From NCBI RefSeq assembly GCF_027497235.1, contig NZ_CP114902.1, positions 310,001-374,000 on the forward strand: a stretch of 64,000 nt of DNA. The letters run 5' to 3'. Under the pieces are notes generated by a model, which saw only the letters and a program-made list of their open reading frames with translations, was not told where the DNA came from and made no database searches. This document shows, in pieces, positions 25,239-34,356 of the stretch. Within the stretch, counting starts at the first letter, position 1. Each line of letters starts with the position of its first letter. The stretch comes from Micromonospora sp. WMMD1128 (GTDB lineage Bacteria > Actinomycetota > Actinomycetes > Mycobacteriales > Micromonosporaceae). The translations under genes were made by a program, and so were the position numbers.

Positions 25239-25895
25239 TCAGGCGCGCAGGTGGGCCAGGACCGCGAGCACCCGGCGGTGGTGGGTGGTGGCGTCCGGGG
25301 GCAGGTCGAGCTTGGTGAAGATGTTGCGCACGTGCTTCTCGACCGCGCCGTCGCTGACCACCAGGGCGCGGGCGATGGCGGTGTTGGAACGGCCCTCGGC
25401 CATCAGCGCCAGCACCTCGCGCTCGCGCGGGGTCAGCGCCGCGAGCGGGTCGTCCCGCCGGCGCCGCACCAGGAGCTGACTGATCACCTCCGGATCGAGC
25501 ACCGTGCCCCCGCCGGCCACCCGGGCCAGCCCGTCCAGGAACTCGTCGATCGCGGCCACCCGGTCCTTGAGCAGGTAGCCGATCCCGCCCCCGGCGCGGC
25601 CCGCGGTGTCCAGCAGGTCGTCGGCGTACGACACCTCGACGTACTGGGACAACACCAGGACCGGCGTGCCCGGCACCCGACGGCGGGCCTCCACCGCCGC
25701 GCGCAGTCCCTCGTCGGTGTGCGACGGCGGCATCCGCACGTCCACCACCGAGACGTCCGGCCGGTGTGTGACCACGGCCTCGACCAGGGCGTCCCCGTCG
25801 CCGACGGCGGCCACCACCTCGTGCCCGAACTCGGTGAGCAGCCGGATCAGCCCCTCCCGGAGCAGTACGGCGTCGTCCGCGATCACCACCCGCAT
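25239..25895 (-). CDS. NarL/LuxR-family response regulator
   Basis: 218 aa. Receiver domain MRVVIADDAVLLREGL with phosphorylatable Asp in VSVVDVRMPPSHTDEG, and C-terminal LuxR HTH: LTPREREVLALMAEGRSNTAIARAL then GAVEKHVRNIFTKLDL. Start at ATG 25895 chosen because the receiver begins there; GTG 25913 would add six residues. Encoded just downstream of its likely kinase (25994-27298). Confidence 0.9.
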   Translation of the reverse strand: MRVVIADDAVLLREGLIRLLTEFGHEVVAAVGDGDALVEAVVTHRPDVSVVDVRMPPSHTDEGLRAAVEARRRVPGTPVLVLSQYVEVSYADDLLDTAGRAGGGIGYLLKDRVAAIDEFLDGLARVAGGGTVLDPEVISQLLVRRRRDDPLAALTPREREVLALMAEGRSNTAIARALVVSDGAVEKHVRNIFTKLDLPPDATTHHRRVLAVLAHLRA

Positions 25896-25993
25896 GGGTC
25901 CGGTGTCTATCACGTCCGGGGCCCGCGGCGCTGCCTCCGGCGGCCCTCAGCGTCGTCCGGCGGCGTCGGCGGCCGGCTCCGGGCCGACCGACG

Positions 25994-27298
25994 TCACCGG
26001 GGCAGTTCCGCGTGGACCCACGTCGGCCCGCCGGCCGGACTGGCCACCTCCAGGGTGCCGCCGGCGGCCCGCACCCGGTCGTCGATGCCGCTGAGCCCGT
26101 GCCCCTTGGCCAGGTGGGCGCCGCCGATCCCGTCGTCGGTGACGGTGATCTCCAGCCGGCCCACCTTCCGGGTCACCTCCACCCGGCAGGCGGTGGCCCG
26201 GCTGTGCTTCGCGACGTTCGTCAACGCCTCGGCCACCACGAAGTACGCGGTGCTCTCCAGACCCGGGTCGAGCCGGCCGCCGGCCCGACCCAACTCGTCG
26301 TCGACGAGCAGCTCGGTCGGCACCAGGGCGCGGGCGGCGAGCGCGGCGAGCGCGCTCGGCAGCCCCCGGTCGACCAGGATCGGCGGCGCGATGCCGCGGG
26401 AGAGGGCACGCAGCTCGTCGAGCGTCTCCCGGGTCTGGGCGACCGCCTCGTCCAGGGTGCGCCGGGCCGCCTCCGGGTCGGCGGCGAGCTGGTGGCGGGC
26501 CCGGCCCAGGTCCATGGCGAGTCGGACCAGGCGCTGCTGCGGCCCGTCGTGGATGTCGCGCTCCAACCGGCGCAGGGCGACCGCTTCGGCCGAGGCGGCG
26601 GCCCGCTTCTGCTCCTCCAGCGTGATGATCCGCTGCCGCATCTCGGCCACGCCGGTGAGCAGGGAGTACGCCAGGCCGGCCTGGATCCGGGCCAGCCCGC
26701 GGGCGACCAGGGGGAGGGTGAAGAGCGCGAACAGCCCGATCGCGGTGTTCAGTGCGATCCGCGCACCGGCCCCGTCACCCATCCCGAGGAAATAGCTCAG
26801 GTGCTGGTCGTCCGGCCCGCGCGGGATGGACCAGTCGTACAGGCCGTAGAACGGGCCGGCCAGCGCCACCGCCCACCACACCACCATGATCACGAACGTG
26901 GGCAGGGTCACCGGGAACCGGAGGAACGCGTGCAGCAGGTCGAGCCAGGACTGCGGGTCACGCATCGGGGTGAATACCCGCCGCCAGAACCGGGCGCCAC
27001 GGCCGGGCACCAGGTAGACCGGGCGGACCCGGGGTCGGCCGAGCACGCCGGGGAGCCGGAGCCGTTCGAGGTCGGCCAGCCCGCGGGCCGCGTACAGCAG
27101 GCCCGCGAGGACCGGCAGGCCGAGCGTGGTGACCAGCAGCCCGGCGGTGAGCGAGATCCCCGCGATGACGAGCACGAAGCCGACAATCGCGAACGGAAGG
27201 CTGAAGATCACGTACCCGGTGTCGTTCCCGAGCTGGCGGAGCAGGCCCCGGACGGGCGACGAGGGGGCGGGCGCGGCGGCCGACGGCATGGCGGTCAT
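25994..27298 (-). CDS. NarL-type sensor histidine kinase with putative sensor domain
   Basis: 434 aa. N-terminal membrane sensor (PF13796-like): helices about 28-70 and 125-150, and one near 180-205. The HisKA_3 phosphoacceptor is in RRLERDIHDGPQQRLVRLAM, and HATPase blocks are AEALTNVAKHS and VTDDGIGG..GHGLSGIDDRV. Partner is the response regulator 80 bp downstream. Signal unknown, perhaps envelope stress. ATG 27298 is 6 nt after TAGCCT (complement of 27305-27310): leaderless. Confidence 0.9.
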   Translation of the reverse strand: MTAMPSAAAPAPSSPVRGLLRQLGNDTGYVIFSLPFAIVGFVLVIAGISLTAGLLVTTLGLPVLAGLLYAARGLADLERLRLPGVLGRPRVRPVYLVPGRGARFWRRVFTPMRDPQSWLDLLHAFLRFPVTLPTFVIMVVWWAVALAGPFYGLYDWSIPRGPDDQHLSYFLGMGDGAGARIALNTAIGLFALFTLPLVARGLARIQAGLAYSLLTGVAEMRQRIITLEEQKRAAASAEAVALRRLERDIHDGPQQRLVRLAMDLGRARHQLAADPEAARRTLDEAVAQTRETLDELRALSRGIAPPILVDRGLPSALAALAARALVPTELLVDDELGRAGGRLDPGLESTAYFVVAEALTNVAKHSRATACRVEVTRKVGRLEITVTDDGIGGAHLAKGHGLSGIDDRVRAAGGTLEVASPAGGPTWVHAELPR

Positions 27299-27550
27299 GG
27301 TTCGAGGCTAGGAGCGCGGACCCGGCCGGCCCATCCCGCGCGCCGGTGCATCCAGGGTGGGGTTCTCCCTACCGGGAAGTGAGAAGCGCCTCGCTGCGCC
27401 GGTCACTGAGCGCTACCGGGCGCGCGCGATTGGTCAGAGAAGTCTGGATTGAGCAATAATCGCCACGCGCTGCGGGGAAGGCGCGGTTGATCGATCTTGT
27501 GAGAATGGAGGGGCAGGTGGAGTGGCGTCGCGAGTCATCAAGATCGCGAT

Positions 27551-27579
27551 TTGTGCACCTCTTCACAAGCGCCTACTCT
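27551..27579 (+). promoter_or_regulatory. Rex operator overlapping the rex-hem promoter
   Basis: TTGTGCACCTCTTCACAA (27551-27568) fits the Rex operator pattern TTGTGnAnnnnTTCACAA. Its first six bases serve as -35 (TTGTGC) and, after exactly 17 bp, TACTCT (27574-27579) is the -10. Rex bound here would block RNA polymerase directly, so high NADH should derepress rex-hemACDB. The rest of the 389-bp gap has no gene. Confidence 0.85.
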
Positions 27580-27687
27580 GTAGTTCCGACGCGCCCTGCT
27601 AGCACAGCCGGCAACAACGGTCGCCAGCGGGAGTCCCGAAACGACCGGCCTCCGACGCTGGTCGAGGATCGCACCGCACGGAGTCTC

Positions 27688-28458
27688 ATGAGTCAGCACC
27701 GTCCACCCGGCGCGCCCGGCCGCACCGGTGCCGTACCGGCGCTTCCGGAGCTGCCCGAGGCGACCGTGTCCCGGCTTCCGGAATACCTGCGCGCGTTGCA
27801 CGCGCTCGCCGACGCCGGTCACGAGACCGTGTCGAGTGAGAGCCTGGCCAGCGCGGTCGGCGTCAACTCGGCGAAACTCCGCAAGGACCTGTCCCACCTC
27901 GGCTCGTACGGCACCCGGGGCGTCGGCTACGACGTCGCGCTGCTGATCGATCAGATCTCCTCGGTGCTCGGGCTCACCCAGTGCCGGGCCGTGGCCCTGG
28001 TCGGGGTGGGTAATCTCGGTCACGCCCTGGCCGGCTACGACGGCTTCGCCAGCCGCGGATTCCGCATCGCCGCGCTCCTCGACGCCGACCCGTCCCGCGT
28101 CGGCGAACAGATAAACGGGTTGGTCGTGCGGCACGCCGACGAGCTGCCCCAGGTCGTCGCCGAGGAGTCGATCTCGATCGGCGTGATCGCCACCCCGGCG
28201 CCCGCCGCCCAGGCCGTCGCCGACCAACTCGTCGCCGTCGGCGTGACGAGCATCCTCAACTTCGCGCCGTGCGTACTCTCGGTCCCGGACGGGGTCGACG
28301 TGCGCAAGGTCGACCTCGCGATCGAGCTGCAGATCCTGTCCTTCCACGAGCACCGCAAGGCGTCGTTGACCGCGCTGCCCGCCACCGGCGGGCCCGGTCT
28401 CACCGCCCTGCCCGGCGGGCTCGCGGCCACCGACACCCAGGAGGCGATCGGCACGTGA
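27688..28458 (+). CDS. rex: Redox-sensing transcriptional repressor Rex
   Basis: 256 aa. Winged helix about 25-85 (SRLPEYLRALHALADAG, SAVGVNSAKLRKDLSHLGSYG with GTRGVGY), then a Rossmann domain with GVGNLGHAL binding NADH/NAD+, ending in the domain-swapped helix VRKVDLAIELQILSFHEH. Senses the NADH/NAD+ ratio and represses respiratory and haem genes. ATG 27688 chosen over earlier starts, which would lie over the operator. The stop overlaps hemA (GTGA). Confidence 0.95.
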   Translation: MSQHRPPGAPGRTGAVPALPELPEATVSRLPEYLRALHALADAGHETVSSESLASAVGVNSAKLRKDLSHLGSYGTRGVGYDVALLIDQISSVLGLTQCRAVALVGVGNLGHALAGYDGFASRGFRIAALLDADPSRVGEQINGLVVRHADELPQVVAEESISIGVIATPAPAAQAVADQLVAVGVTSILNFAPCVLSVPDGVDVRKVDLAIELQILSFHEHRKASLTALPATGGPGLTALPGGLAATDTQEAIGT

Positions 28459-29828
28459 AACTGCTCGTCGTCGGCGCGTCCTACCGCACCGCCCCGGTCG
28501 CCACGCTTGAGCAACTGGCCGTCCCGCCCGCGGACCTCACCCGCACGCTGGACCGCCTCGTCGCCCAGCCGTACGTCGCCGAGGCGGTCCTCGTCTCCAC
28601 CTGCAACCGGGTGGAGGTGTACGCCGCGGTCTCCGGGTTCCACGGTGGGCTCGGTGACATCTGCGCGGTCCTGGCCGAACAGGCCGGCTGCCCGCCGTCG
28701 GCGCTCGCCCCGCACCTCTACGTGCACTACGACGCCGCCGCCGTCGATCACGTCTTCCGGGTCGCCACCGGGCTGGACTCCATGGTGGTCGGCGAGGCGC
28801 AGATCCTCGGCCAGCTACGCGACGCCTACCATTCGGCCGGCGGCGCCGAGTCGACCGGCCGGCTGTTGCACGAACTGATGCAACAGGCGCTGCGGGTCGG
28901 CAAGCGCGCGCACACCGAGACGAACATCGACCGGGCCGGACAGAGCGTCGTCACCGCCGCCCTCGGCCTCGCCGCCGACCTGCTCGACGGCGACCTGACC
29001 GAACGACCCGCCATGGTGGTCGGCGCCGGGGCGATGGGCTCGCTGGGCGTGGCGACCCTGTCCCGGCTCGGCGCCGGACCGGTCGTCGTCACCAACCGGG
29101 GCGCCGCCCGCGCCGTCCGCCTCGCCGAGTCCTACGGCGCGACCGCCGTGCCGATCGCCGAGCTGGTCGAGTCGCTGTCCACGGTGGACATCGTGGTCGC
29201 CGCGACCGCCGCCACCGAGCCGGTGCTCACCCGGGACGTGGTGACCCGGGCGCTGGCCCGCCGGGGCGCCGACCGGCCCTCGCTGGTCCTGCTCGACCTC
29301 GCCGTCCCGCGTGACGTCGAGGCGGGCGTCGCCGAGCTGCCGGGCGTCGAGGTGATCGACATCGACCGGATGGCCGCCGTCCTCGCCGACGGGCCGGCCG
29401 CCGCCGACGCGGCCGAGGTCGGCCGGATCGTCGCCGGTGAGGTCGAGGCGTTCCTGAGCTGGCTGCGCGGGGCTGACGTGGCACCCACCGTGGCCGCCCT
29501 GCGCGGCCGGGCCGACGACGTGGTCACCGCCGAGCTGCGCCGGCTCGGCCAACGCCGACCCGACCTCAGCGACGACCAGCGCGCCGAGGTGGCCCGCACC
29601 GTGCACCGGGTGGTCCAGCGCCTGCTGCACCAGCCGACCGTGCGGGTCCGCCAGCTCGCCGCCGAACCCGGTGGCGACCAGTACGCGGCCCTGCTGCGCG
29701 AGCTGTTCGACCTGGAAGTGCCACAGACGTCCCCGGTCGACACCGTCCCCGACGTGGTGGCCACCGACCTCGACGGCCGGTCGTCGTTCGACGCGGCCGA
29801 CGTCCCGACCTCCGGAGGTGCGCGATGA
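28455..29828 (+). CDS. hemA: Glutamyl-tRNA reductase
   Basis: 457 aa. First committed step of C5-pathway haem synthesis: reduces glutamyl-tRNA to glutamate-1-semialdehyde with NADPH. Catalytic C50 in LVSTCNRVEVY, GLDSMVVGEAQILGQL, NADPH motif VVGAGAMG (188-195), and the C-terminal dimerisation helix. GTG start overlaps rex. Second gene of the operon; no hemL is in the window. Confidence 0.96.
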   Translation: MKLLVVGASYRTAPVATLEQLAVPPADLTRTLDRLVAQPYVAEAVLVSTCNRVEVYAAVSGFHGGLGDICAVLAEQAGCPPSALAPHLYVHYDAAAVDHVFRVATGLDSMVVGEAQILGQLRDAYHSAGGAESTGRLLHELMQQALRVGKRAHTETNIDRAGQSVVTAALGLAADLLDGDLTERPAMVVGAGAMGSLGVATLSRLGAGPVVVTNRGAARAVRLAESYGATAVPIAELVESLSTVDIVVAATAATEPVLTRDVVTRALARRGADRPSLVLLDLAVPRDVEAGVAELPGVEVIDIDRMAAVLADGPAAADAAEVGRIVAGEVEAFLSWLRGADVAPTVAALRGRADDVVTAELRRLGQRRPDLSDDQRAEVARTVHRVVQRLLHQPTVRVRQLAAEPGGDQYAALLRELFDLEVPQTSPVDTVPDVVATDLDGRSSFDAADVPTSGGAR

Positions 29829-30793
29829 CCGCCCCCCTGCGCCTCGGCACCCGGGGCAGCGTCCTGGCGATGGCCCAGTCCGGCCACGTCGCCGACGCCC
29901 TCACCGCGGCCACCGGCCGCCCGGTCGAGCTGGTCGAGGTGGTGACCGCCGGGGACCGCTCCACCGCCCCGGTGCAGCGGCTCGGTGTCGGCGTCTTCGT
30001 GTCCGCCCTGCGGGACGCGCTGACCGCCGGTGAGATCGACTTCGCCGTGCACTCGTACAAGGACCTGCCCACCGCGGCGGCGCCCGGTCTGCACATCGCG
30101 GCCGTGCCGCCCCGGCAGGATCCACGGGACGCGCTCGTCGCCACCGGCGGCCGAACCCTTGCCGAGCTGCCGCCCGGCGCGCGGATCGGCACCGGCGCCC
30201 TGCGCCGGATCGCCCAGCTGCACGCGCTCGGCATGCAGTTCGAGGTCACCCCGATCCGGGGCAACGTCGACTCCCGGGTGGGCCGGGTGCTCGGCCCGGA
30301 CGCCGACTTCGACGCCGTCGTGCTGGCCCGGGCCGGGCTCGCCCGGATCGGCCGCGCCGACGTCATCACCGAGACGCTCGACCCGATGCTCATGCTGCCG
30401 GCGCCCGCACAGGGCGCGCTCGCGGTCGAGTGCCGGGCCGACGACCACGACCTGATCGAGCTGCTGGCGCGGCTCGATCACGCGCCGTCCCGCGCCGCGG
30501 TCACCGCGGAACGGGCACTGCTGGCCACCTTGGAGGCCGGGTGCAGCGCACCCGTGGCCGCCTACGGCGAACTCGCCGAGGGTGAGACCGGTGAGGAGAT
30601 CTACCTGCGCGGTGCGGTGATCAGCCCGGACGGTTCCCGTGACCTCCGGCTGTCCCGCACCGGAACGCCCGCCGACGCGGCGGAGATCGGCAAGGCTCTC
30701 GCCGCCGAACTCCTCGAACTCGGTGCCGACTCGATCCTCGGCCAAGAAGGACACGCCGGCCCGGGGACCCAGCAACTTGGGAGCACAGAATGA
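29825..30793 (+). CDS. hemC: Porphobilinogen deaminase (hydroxymethylbilane synthase)
   Basis: 322 aa. Joins four porphobilinogens to hydroxymethylbilane. LRLGTRGSVLAMAQ at the N-terminus, catalytic-Asp region FAVHSYKDLPT, RGNVDSR, and C240 in TLEAGCSAPVA, which carries the dipyrromethane cofactor. ATG overlaps the hemA stop (ATGA), and its own stop overlaps hemD. Confidence 0.96.
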   Translation: MTAPLRLGTRGSVLAMAQSGHVADALTAATGRPVELVEVVTAGDRSTAPVQRLGVGVFVSALRDALTAGEIDFAVHSYKDLPTAAAPGLHIAAVPPRQDPRDALVATGGRTLAELPPGARIGTGALRRIAQLHALGMQFEVTPIRGNVDSRVGRVLGPDADFDAVVLARAGLARIGRADVITETLDPMLMLPAPAQGALAVECRADDHDLIELLARLDHAPSRAAVTAERALLATLEAGCSAPVAAYGELAEGETGEEIYLRGAVISPDGSRDLRLSRTGTPADAAEIGKALAAELLELGADSILGQEGHAGPGTQQLGSTE

Positions 30794-32370
30794 CCCGCAC
30801 CCGTAAGCCCGTAGGCCGGATCGCTTTCGTCGGGGCCGGCCCCGGCGACCCGGGCCTGCTGACCCGCCGGGCGCTCGACGCCCTGGTCGAGGCCGACCAC
30901 GTGGTGTACGACCGGGGAGTCCCCGAGTCGCTGCTGACCCACGTACGCGCCCAGGCCCGGTCCGACGCCGAGTTCAGCCCCGCCGAGGGCGTGCCGGGGG
31001 ACGTGGCGAAGGTGCTGATCTCCGCGGCCCGCTCCGGCCAGAACGCGGTGCACCTGGTCGCCGGTGACCCGTTCGGCCACGACTCGGTGGTCAAGGAGGT
31101 GCAGGCGGTGGCGCGCACCGCGGCCCACTTCGAGGTGGTGCCGGGCGTCGGCCAGGCCGAGGGCGTCGCCACGTACGCCGGCGTCCCGCTGCCGGGCGTG
31201 CGCACCGCCGCCGACGTCGAGGACGTCACCGCGCTGGACTTCGACGCGCTCGCCACGGCCGTGGGCCGGGGCTCGCTGGCGCTCGCGGTGGACGCCGGTG
31301 ACCTGGCCGCCGTCCGGGACGGGCTGCTGGCGGCCGGGGTCGACGGCGCCACCGCGGTCGGGGTGACCGGCGACGGCACCGGCGAGACGCAGTACACCAC
31401 CACGTCGAGCGTGGACTCCTTCGTCGCGGCGGCACTCGGCTTCACCGGCCGCGTCGTGCTCACCGTCGGCGCGGGCGTCACCGACCGCGACAAGCTGAGC
31501 TGGTGGGAGAACCGCCCGCTGTACGGCTGGAAGGTGCTGGTGCCCCGCACCAAGGAGCAGGCCGGCGCGATGAGCGCGCGGCTGCGCGCGTACGGGGCGA
31601 TCCCGTGCGAGGTGCCGACCATCGCGGTCGAGCCGCCCCGCACCCCGGCCCAGATGGAGCGCGCGGTCAAGGGCCTGGTCGACGGCCGGTACGCCTGGGT
31701 GATCTTCACTTCGGTGAACGCGGTCCGGGCGGTCTGGGAGAAGTTCGCCGAGCACGGGCTGGACGCCCGGCACTTCGGCGGCGTCAAGATCGCCTGTATC
31801 GGTGAGGCGACCGCCGACGCGGTCCGCGCGTTCGGCATCCAGCCGGAGCTGGTCCCGGCCGGGGAGCAGTCCTCCGAGGGCCTGCTGGCCGAGTTCTCCC
31901 CGCACGACGAGATCCTCGACCCGGTCGGCCGGGTGCTGCTGCCCCGCGCCGACATCGCCACCGAGACGCTTGCCGCCGGCCTCACCGAGCGGGGCTGGGA
32001 GGTCGACGACGTGACCGCGTACCGGACCGTCCGGGCGGCGCCGCCGCCGGCCGAGATCCGCGACGCGATCAAGTCGGGCGGATTCGACGCGGTGCTCTTC
32101 ACCTCGTCCTCCACCGTTCGGAACCTGGTCGGCATCGCCGGGAAGCCGCACGCGCGTACCGTTGTTGCCGTCATCGGGCCCAAGACGGCGGAGACCGCGA
32201 CGGAGTTCGGCCTGCGGGTCGACGTGCAGCCGCCGCACGCCTCGGTGCCCGACCTGGTGGAGGCGCTCGCCGCCTACGCCGTCGAGCTGCGCGAGAAGCT
32301 CGCCGCCATGCCGGCGAAGCAGCGCCGCGGCTCGAAGGTGCAGGGCCCGACCGCCCTGAGGTTCCGCTGA
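30790..32370 (+). CDS. hemD: Uroporphyrinogen-III synthase with fused methyltransferase-like domain
   Basis: 526 aa. C-terminal half (about 240-510) is HemD, which closes and inverts ring [53 protein letters not shown]-terminal half has the fold of tetrapyrrole (CobA/SUMT) methylases: [40 protein letters not shown]. But the usual GDPFVFGRGGEE block is altered to [12 protein letters not shown], so methylase activity is doubtful. ATG overlaps the hemC stop. Confidence 0.92.
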   Translation: MTRTRKPVGRIAFVGAGPGDPGLLTRRALDALVEADHVVYDRGVPESLLTHVRAQARSDAEFSPAEGVPGDVAKVLISAARSGQNAVHLVAGDPFGHDSVVKEVQAVARTAAHFEVVPGVGQAEGVATYAGVPLPGVRTAADVEDVTALDFDALATAVGRGSLALAVDAGDLAAVRDGLLAAGVDGATAVGVTGDGTGETQYTTTSSVDSFVAAALGFTGRVVLTVGAGVTDRDKLSWWENRPLYGWKVLVPRTKEQAGAMSARLRAYGAIPCEVPTIAVEPPRTPAQMERAVKGLVDGRYAWVIFTSVNAVRAVWEKFAEHGLDARHFGGVKIACIGEATADAVRAFGIQPELVPAGEQSSEGLLAEFSPHDEILDPVGRVLLPRADIATETLAAGLTERGWEVDDVTAYRTVRAAPPPAEIRDAIKSGGFDAVLFTSSSTVRNLVGIAGKPHARTVVAVIGPKTAETATEFGLRVDVQPPHASVPDLVEALAAYAVELREKLAAMPAKQRRGSKVQGPTALRFR

Positions 32371-32384
32371 CAGGAGGACCCCTC

Positions 32385-33368
32385 ATGCCGTACCCCGAGA
32401 TCCGGCCCCGCCGGCTGCGCCGCAACGCGGCCGTGCGGCGGCTGGTCTCCGAGACCCGCGTCGCCCCGGCCGAACTGGTCATGCCGATGTTCGTCAAGGA
32501 GGGCCTGACCGAGCCGCGGGCCGTCGCGTCGCTGCCGGGGGTGCTCCAGCACTCCCGGGACTCGCTGCGCAAGGCGGCCGTCGAGGCGGTCCAGGCCGGG
32601 GTCGGCGGGATCATGCTGTTCGGGGTGCCGGCGACGCGGGACGAGACCGGCTCCGGCGGCCTCGACCCGGCCGGCATCCTCAACGTGGCCATCCGGGACG
32701 TGATCGCCGAGGTCGGTGACGCCACCGTGGTGATGAGCGACCTCTGCCTGGACGAGTTCACCTCGCACGGGCACTGCGGCCTGCTCACCCCGGACGGCGG
32801 CGTGGACAACGACGCGACGCTCGCCGCGTACGCCGAGATGGCGGTCGCCCAGGCCGACGCCGGGGTCCACATGGTCGGGCCGTCCGGGATGATGGACGGC
32901 CAGGTCGGCGTGGTCCGCAAGGCCCTGGACGCCGCCGGTCACCGGGACGTCTCGGTGCTGGCGTACGCGGTGAAGTACGCCTCCGCCTTCTACGGCCCGT
33001 TCCGCGACGCGGTGGAGTCGGCGTTGGACGGCGACCGGCGCACCTACCAGCAGGACCCGGCGAACCTGCGGGAGTCGCTGCGCGAGGTCGAGCTGGACGT
33101 CGCCGAGGGCGCCGACATGGTGATGGTCAAGCCGGCGCTGCCCTACCTCGACGTGGTGTCGGCGGTCCGGGCCGCGGTGGACGTCCCGGTCGCCGCCTAC
33201 CAGGTCTCCGGCGAGTACGCGACGGTCGAGGCCGCCGCCGCCAACGGCTGGGTCGACCGGGAGCGGGTCATGCTGGAGACGCTCACCTCGATCCGCCGGG
33301 CCGGCGCACAGATCATCCTCACCTACTGGGCGGTCGAGGCGGCCCAGCTCCTCCGCCAGCGTTACTGA
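32385..33368 (+). CDS. hemB: Delta-aminolevulinic acid dehydratase (porphobilinogen synthase)
   Basis: 327 aa TIM barrel. Condenses two 5-aminolevulinates to porphobilinogen. Schiff-base lysines K197 ([16 protein letters not shown]) and K249 ([12 protein letters not shown]); metal site region [15 protein letters not shown] (C121, C131). Strong AGGAGG 9 nt before ATG 32385; 14 bp after hemD, last gene of the rex-hem operon. Tail-to-tail overlap of 7 nt with the FMN reductase gene. Confidence 0.96.
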   Translation: MPYPEIRPRRLRRNAAVRRLVSETRVAPAELVMPMFVKEGLTEPRAVASLPGVLQHSRDSLRKAAVEAVQAGVGGIMLFGVPATRDETGSGGLDPAGILNVAIRDVIAEVGDATVVMSDLCLDEFTSHGHCGLLTPDGGVDNDATLAAYAEMAVAQADAGVHMVGPSGMMDGQVGVVRKALDAAGHRDVSVLAYAVKYASAFYGPFRDAVESALDGDRRTYQQDPANLRESLREVELDVAEGADMVMVKPALPYLDVVSAVRAAVDVPVAAYQVSGEYATVEAAAANGWVDRERVMLETLTSIRRAGAQIILTYWAVEAAQLLRQRY

Positions 33369-33952
33369 CCGTACGGGCGGCGCCGGCGGGCGGCCCGGAG
33401 CGCCTCGCCCCACCAGGTCAACTCGCCGAGCGTCGCGTCGGCGGCCCGCTCCAGTGGCCCGTCGGCAACCAGCCGCCCCTGCCGGTCGAGGCGCTCCCAC
33501 GGCGCGGTGAGCACCACGCCGCTGCGGGTGGTGGTGGCGTGCAGCTCGGCGAAGACCAGCCGGAGCTGCTCGACCGCGCGGATCCCGCCCGAGCCGGCGC
33601 CGTACGAGACGAACCCGACCGGCTTGGCCACCCACTCCCGGTGATGCCAGTCGATGGCGTTCTTCAGGGCCGCCGGGAAGCTGTGGTTGTATTCGGGCGT
33701 GACCACGACGAAGGCGTCCGCGGCGCCGAGGCGGCCGGCGATCGGGCTGGCCGGGTTGCCGCCGGGCGGAGTGTAGGCGAGCGGAAGCGGCACCTCGGCG
33801 AGGTCGACCAGGTCGATGCGGAGGCTGTCGTGGCGGCCGGCGTGGTCGACGAACCAGTCGGCGATCATCCGACCCATCCGGGGCTGGCGAACGCTTCCGA
33901 CGAGCACGGCGAGGGTGAGCGGTGATTCCTGGGTCGTCTCTTGCGTCGTCAT
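33362..33952 (-). CDS. NADPH-dependent FMN reductase
   Basis: 196 aa flavodoxin-like fold. [16 protein letters not shown] (FMN phosphate loop), [21 protein letters not shown] (family signature), [21 protein letters not shown]. Supplies reduced flavin or acts as quinone/azo reductase. ATG 33952 chosen because the upstream MerR-like dyad occupies positions before it. Divergent from the MerR regulator and presumably controlled by it. Confidence 0.88.
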   Translation of the reverse strand: MTTQETTQESPLTLAVLVGSVRQPRMGRMIADWFVDHAGRHDSLRIDLVDLAEVPLPLAYTPPGGNPASPIAGRLGAADAFVVVTPEYNHSFPAALKNAIDWHHREWVAKPVGFVSYGAGSGGIRAVEQLRLVFAELHATTTRSGVVLTAPWERLDRQGRLVADGPLERAADATLGELTWWGEALRAARRRRPYGQ

Positions 33953-33966
33953 GGGTTGGACGCTAA

Positions 33967-33988
33967 GACTTGAACAATTGTTGAAGTC
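33967..33988. promoter_or_regulatory. MerR-type dyad in the FMN reductase/MerR divergent promoter
   Basis: GACTTGAACAATTGTTGAAGTC is a 22-bp palindrome with one mismatched pair and an AACAATTGTT centre. It is the only A/T-rich stretch in the 56-bp gap between the two divergent genes, and its length suits a MerR dimer. Confidence 0.7.
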
Positions 33989-34008
33989 AAGCACTCGCGG
34001 GAGTGGGC

Positions 34009-34356
34009 GTGACCATGCTGACGGTGGGCGAGGTGGCCCGGGAGAGCGGTGCCAGCGGCTCCGCGATCCGCTTCTACGAGCGGCAGGGCCTGATCGCGGC
34101 CAGTCGCACCAGCGGTAACCAGCGCCGGTTCGGTCCGGACGCCGCGTGCCGGGTCCGGGTCGCCCGGGTGGCGCAGCGGATCGGCCTCACCGTCGGTGAG
34201 ATCCGCGACCTGCTCGCGGCTCTGCCGCCGGAGCCGGACCTGGCCGACTGGCAACGGCTGCACGACCGGCTGACCGCCGACGCGGAACGACGGATCGCCG
34301 AGCTGCACACCGCACTCGACGACATCCGCTCCGGTCGCCGGCTCTGCGACCTGTGA
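34009..34356 (+). CDS. MerR-family transcriptional regulator
   Basis: About 115 aa. Winged HTH MLTVGEVARESGASGSAIRFYERQGLI (MerR signature), RRFGPDAACRVRVARVAQRIGLTVGEIRDLL, then a short coiled-coil dimerisation helix. The C-terminus RRLCDL lacks the SoxR four-Cys Fe-S motif, so it is SoxR-like only in the DNA-binding part. GTG 34009 fits GGGAG at 5-nt spacing; ATG 34015 is possible. Controls the divergent FMN reductase. Confidence 0.85.
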   Translation: MTMLTVGEVARESGASGSAIRFYERQGLIAASRTSGNQRRFGPDAACRVRVARVAQRIGLTVGEIRDLLAALPPEPDLADWQRLHDRLTADAERRIAELHTALDDIRSGRRLCDL

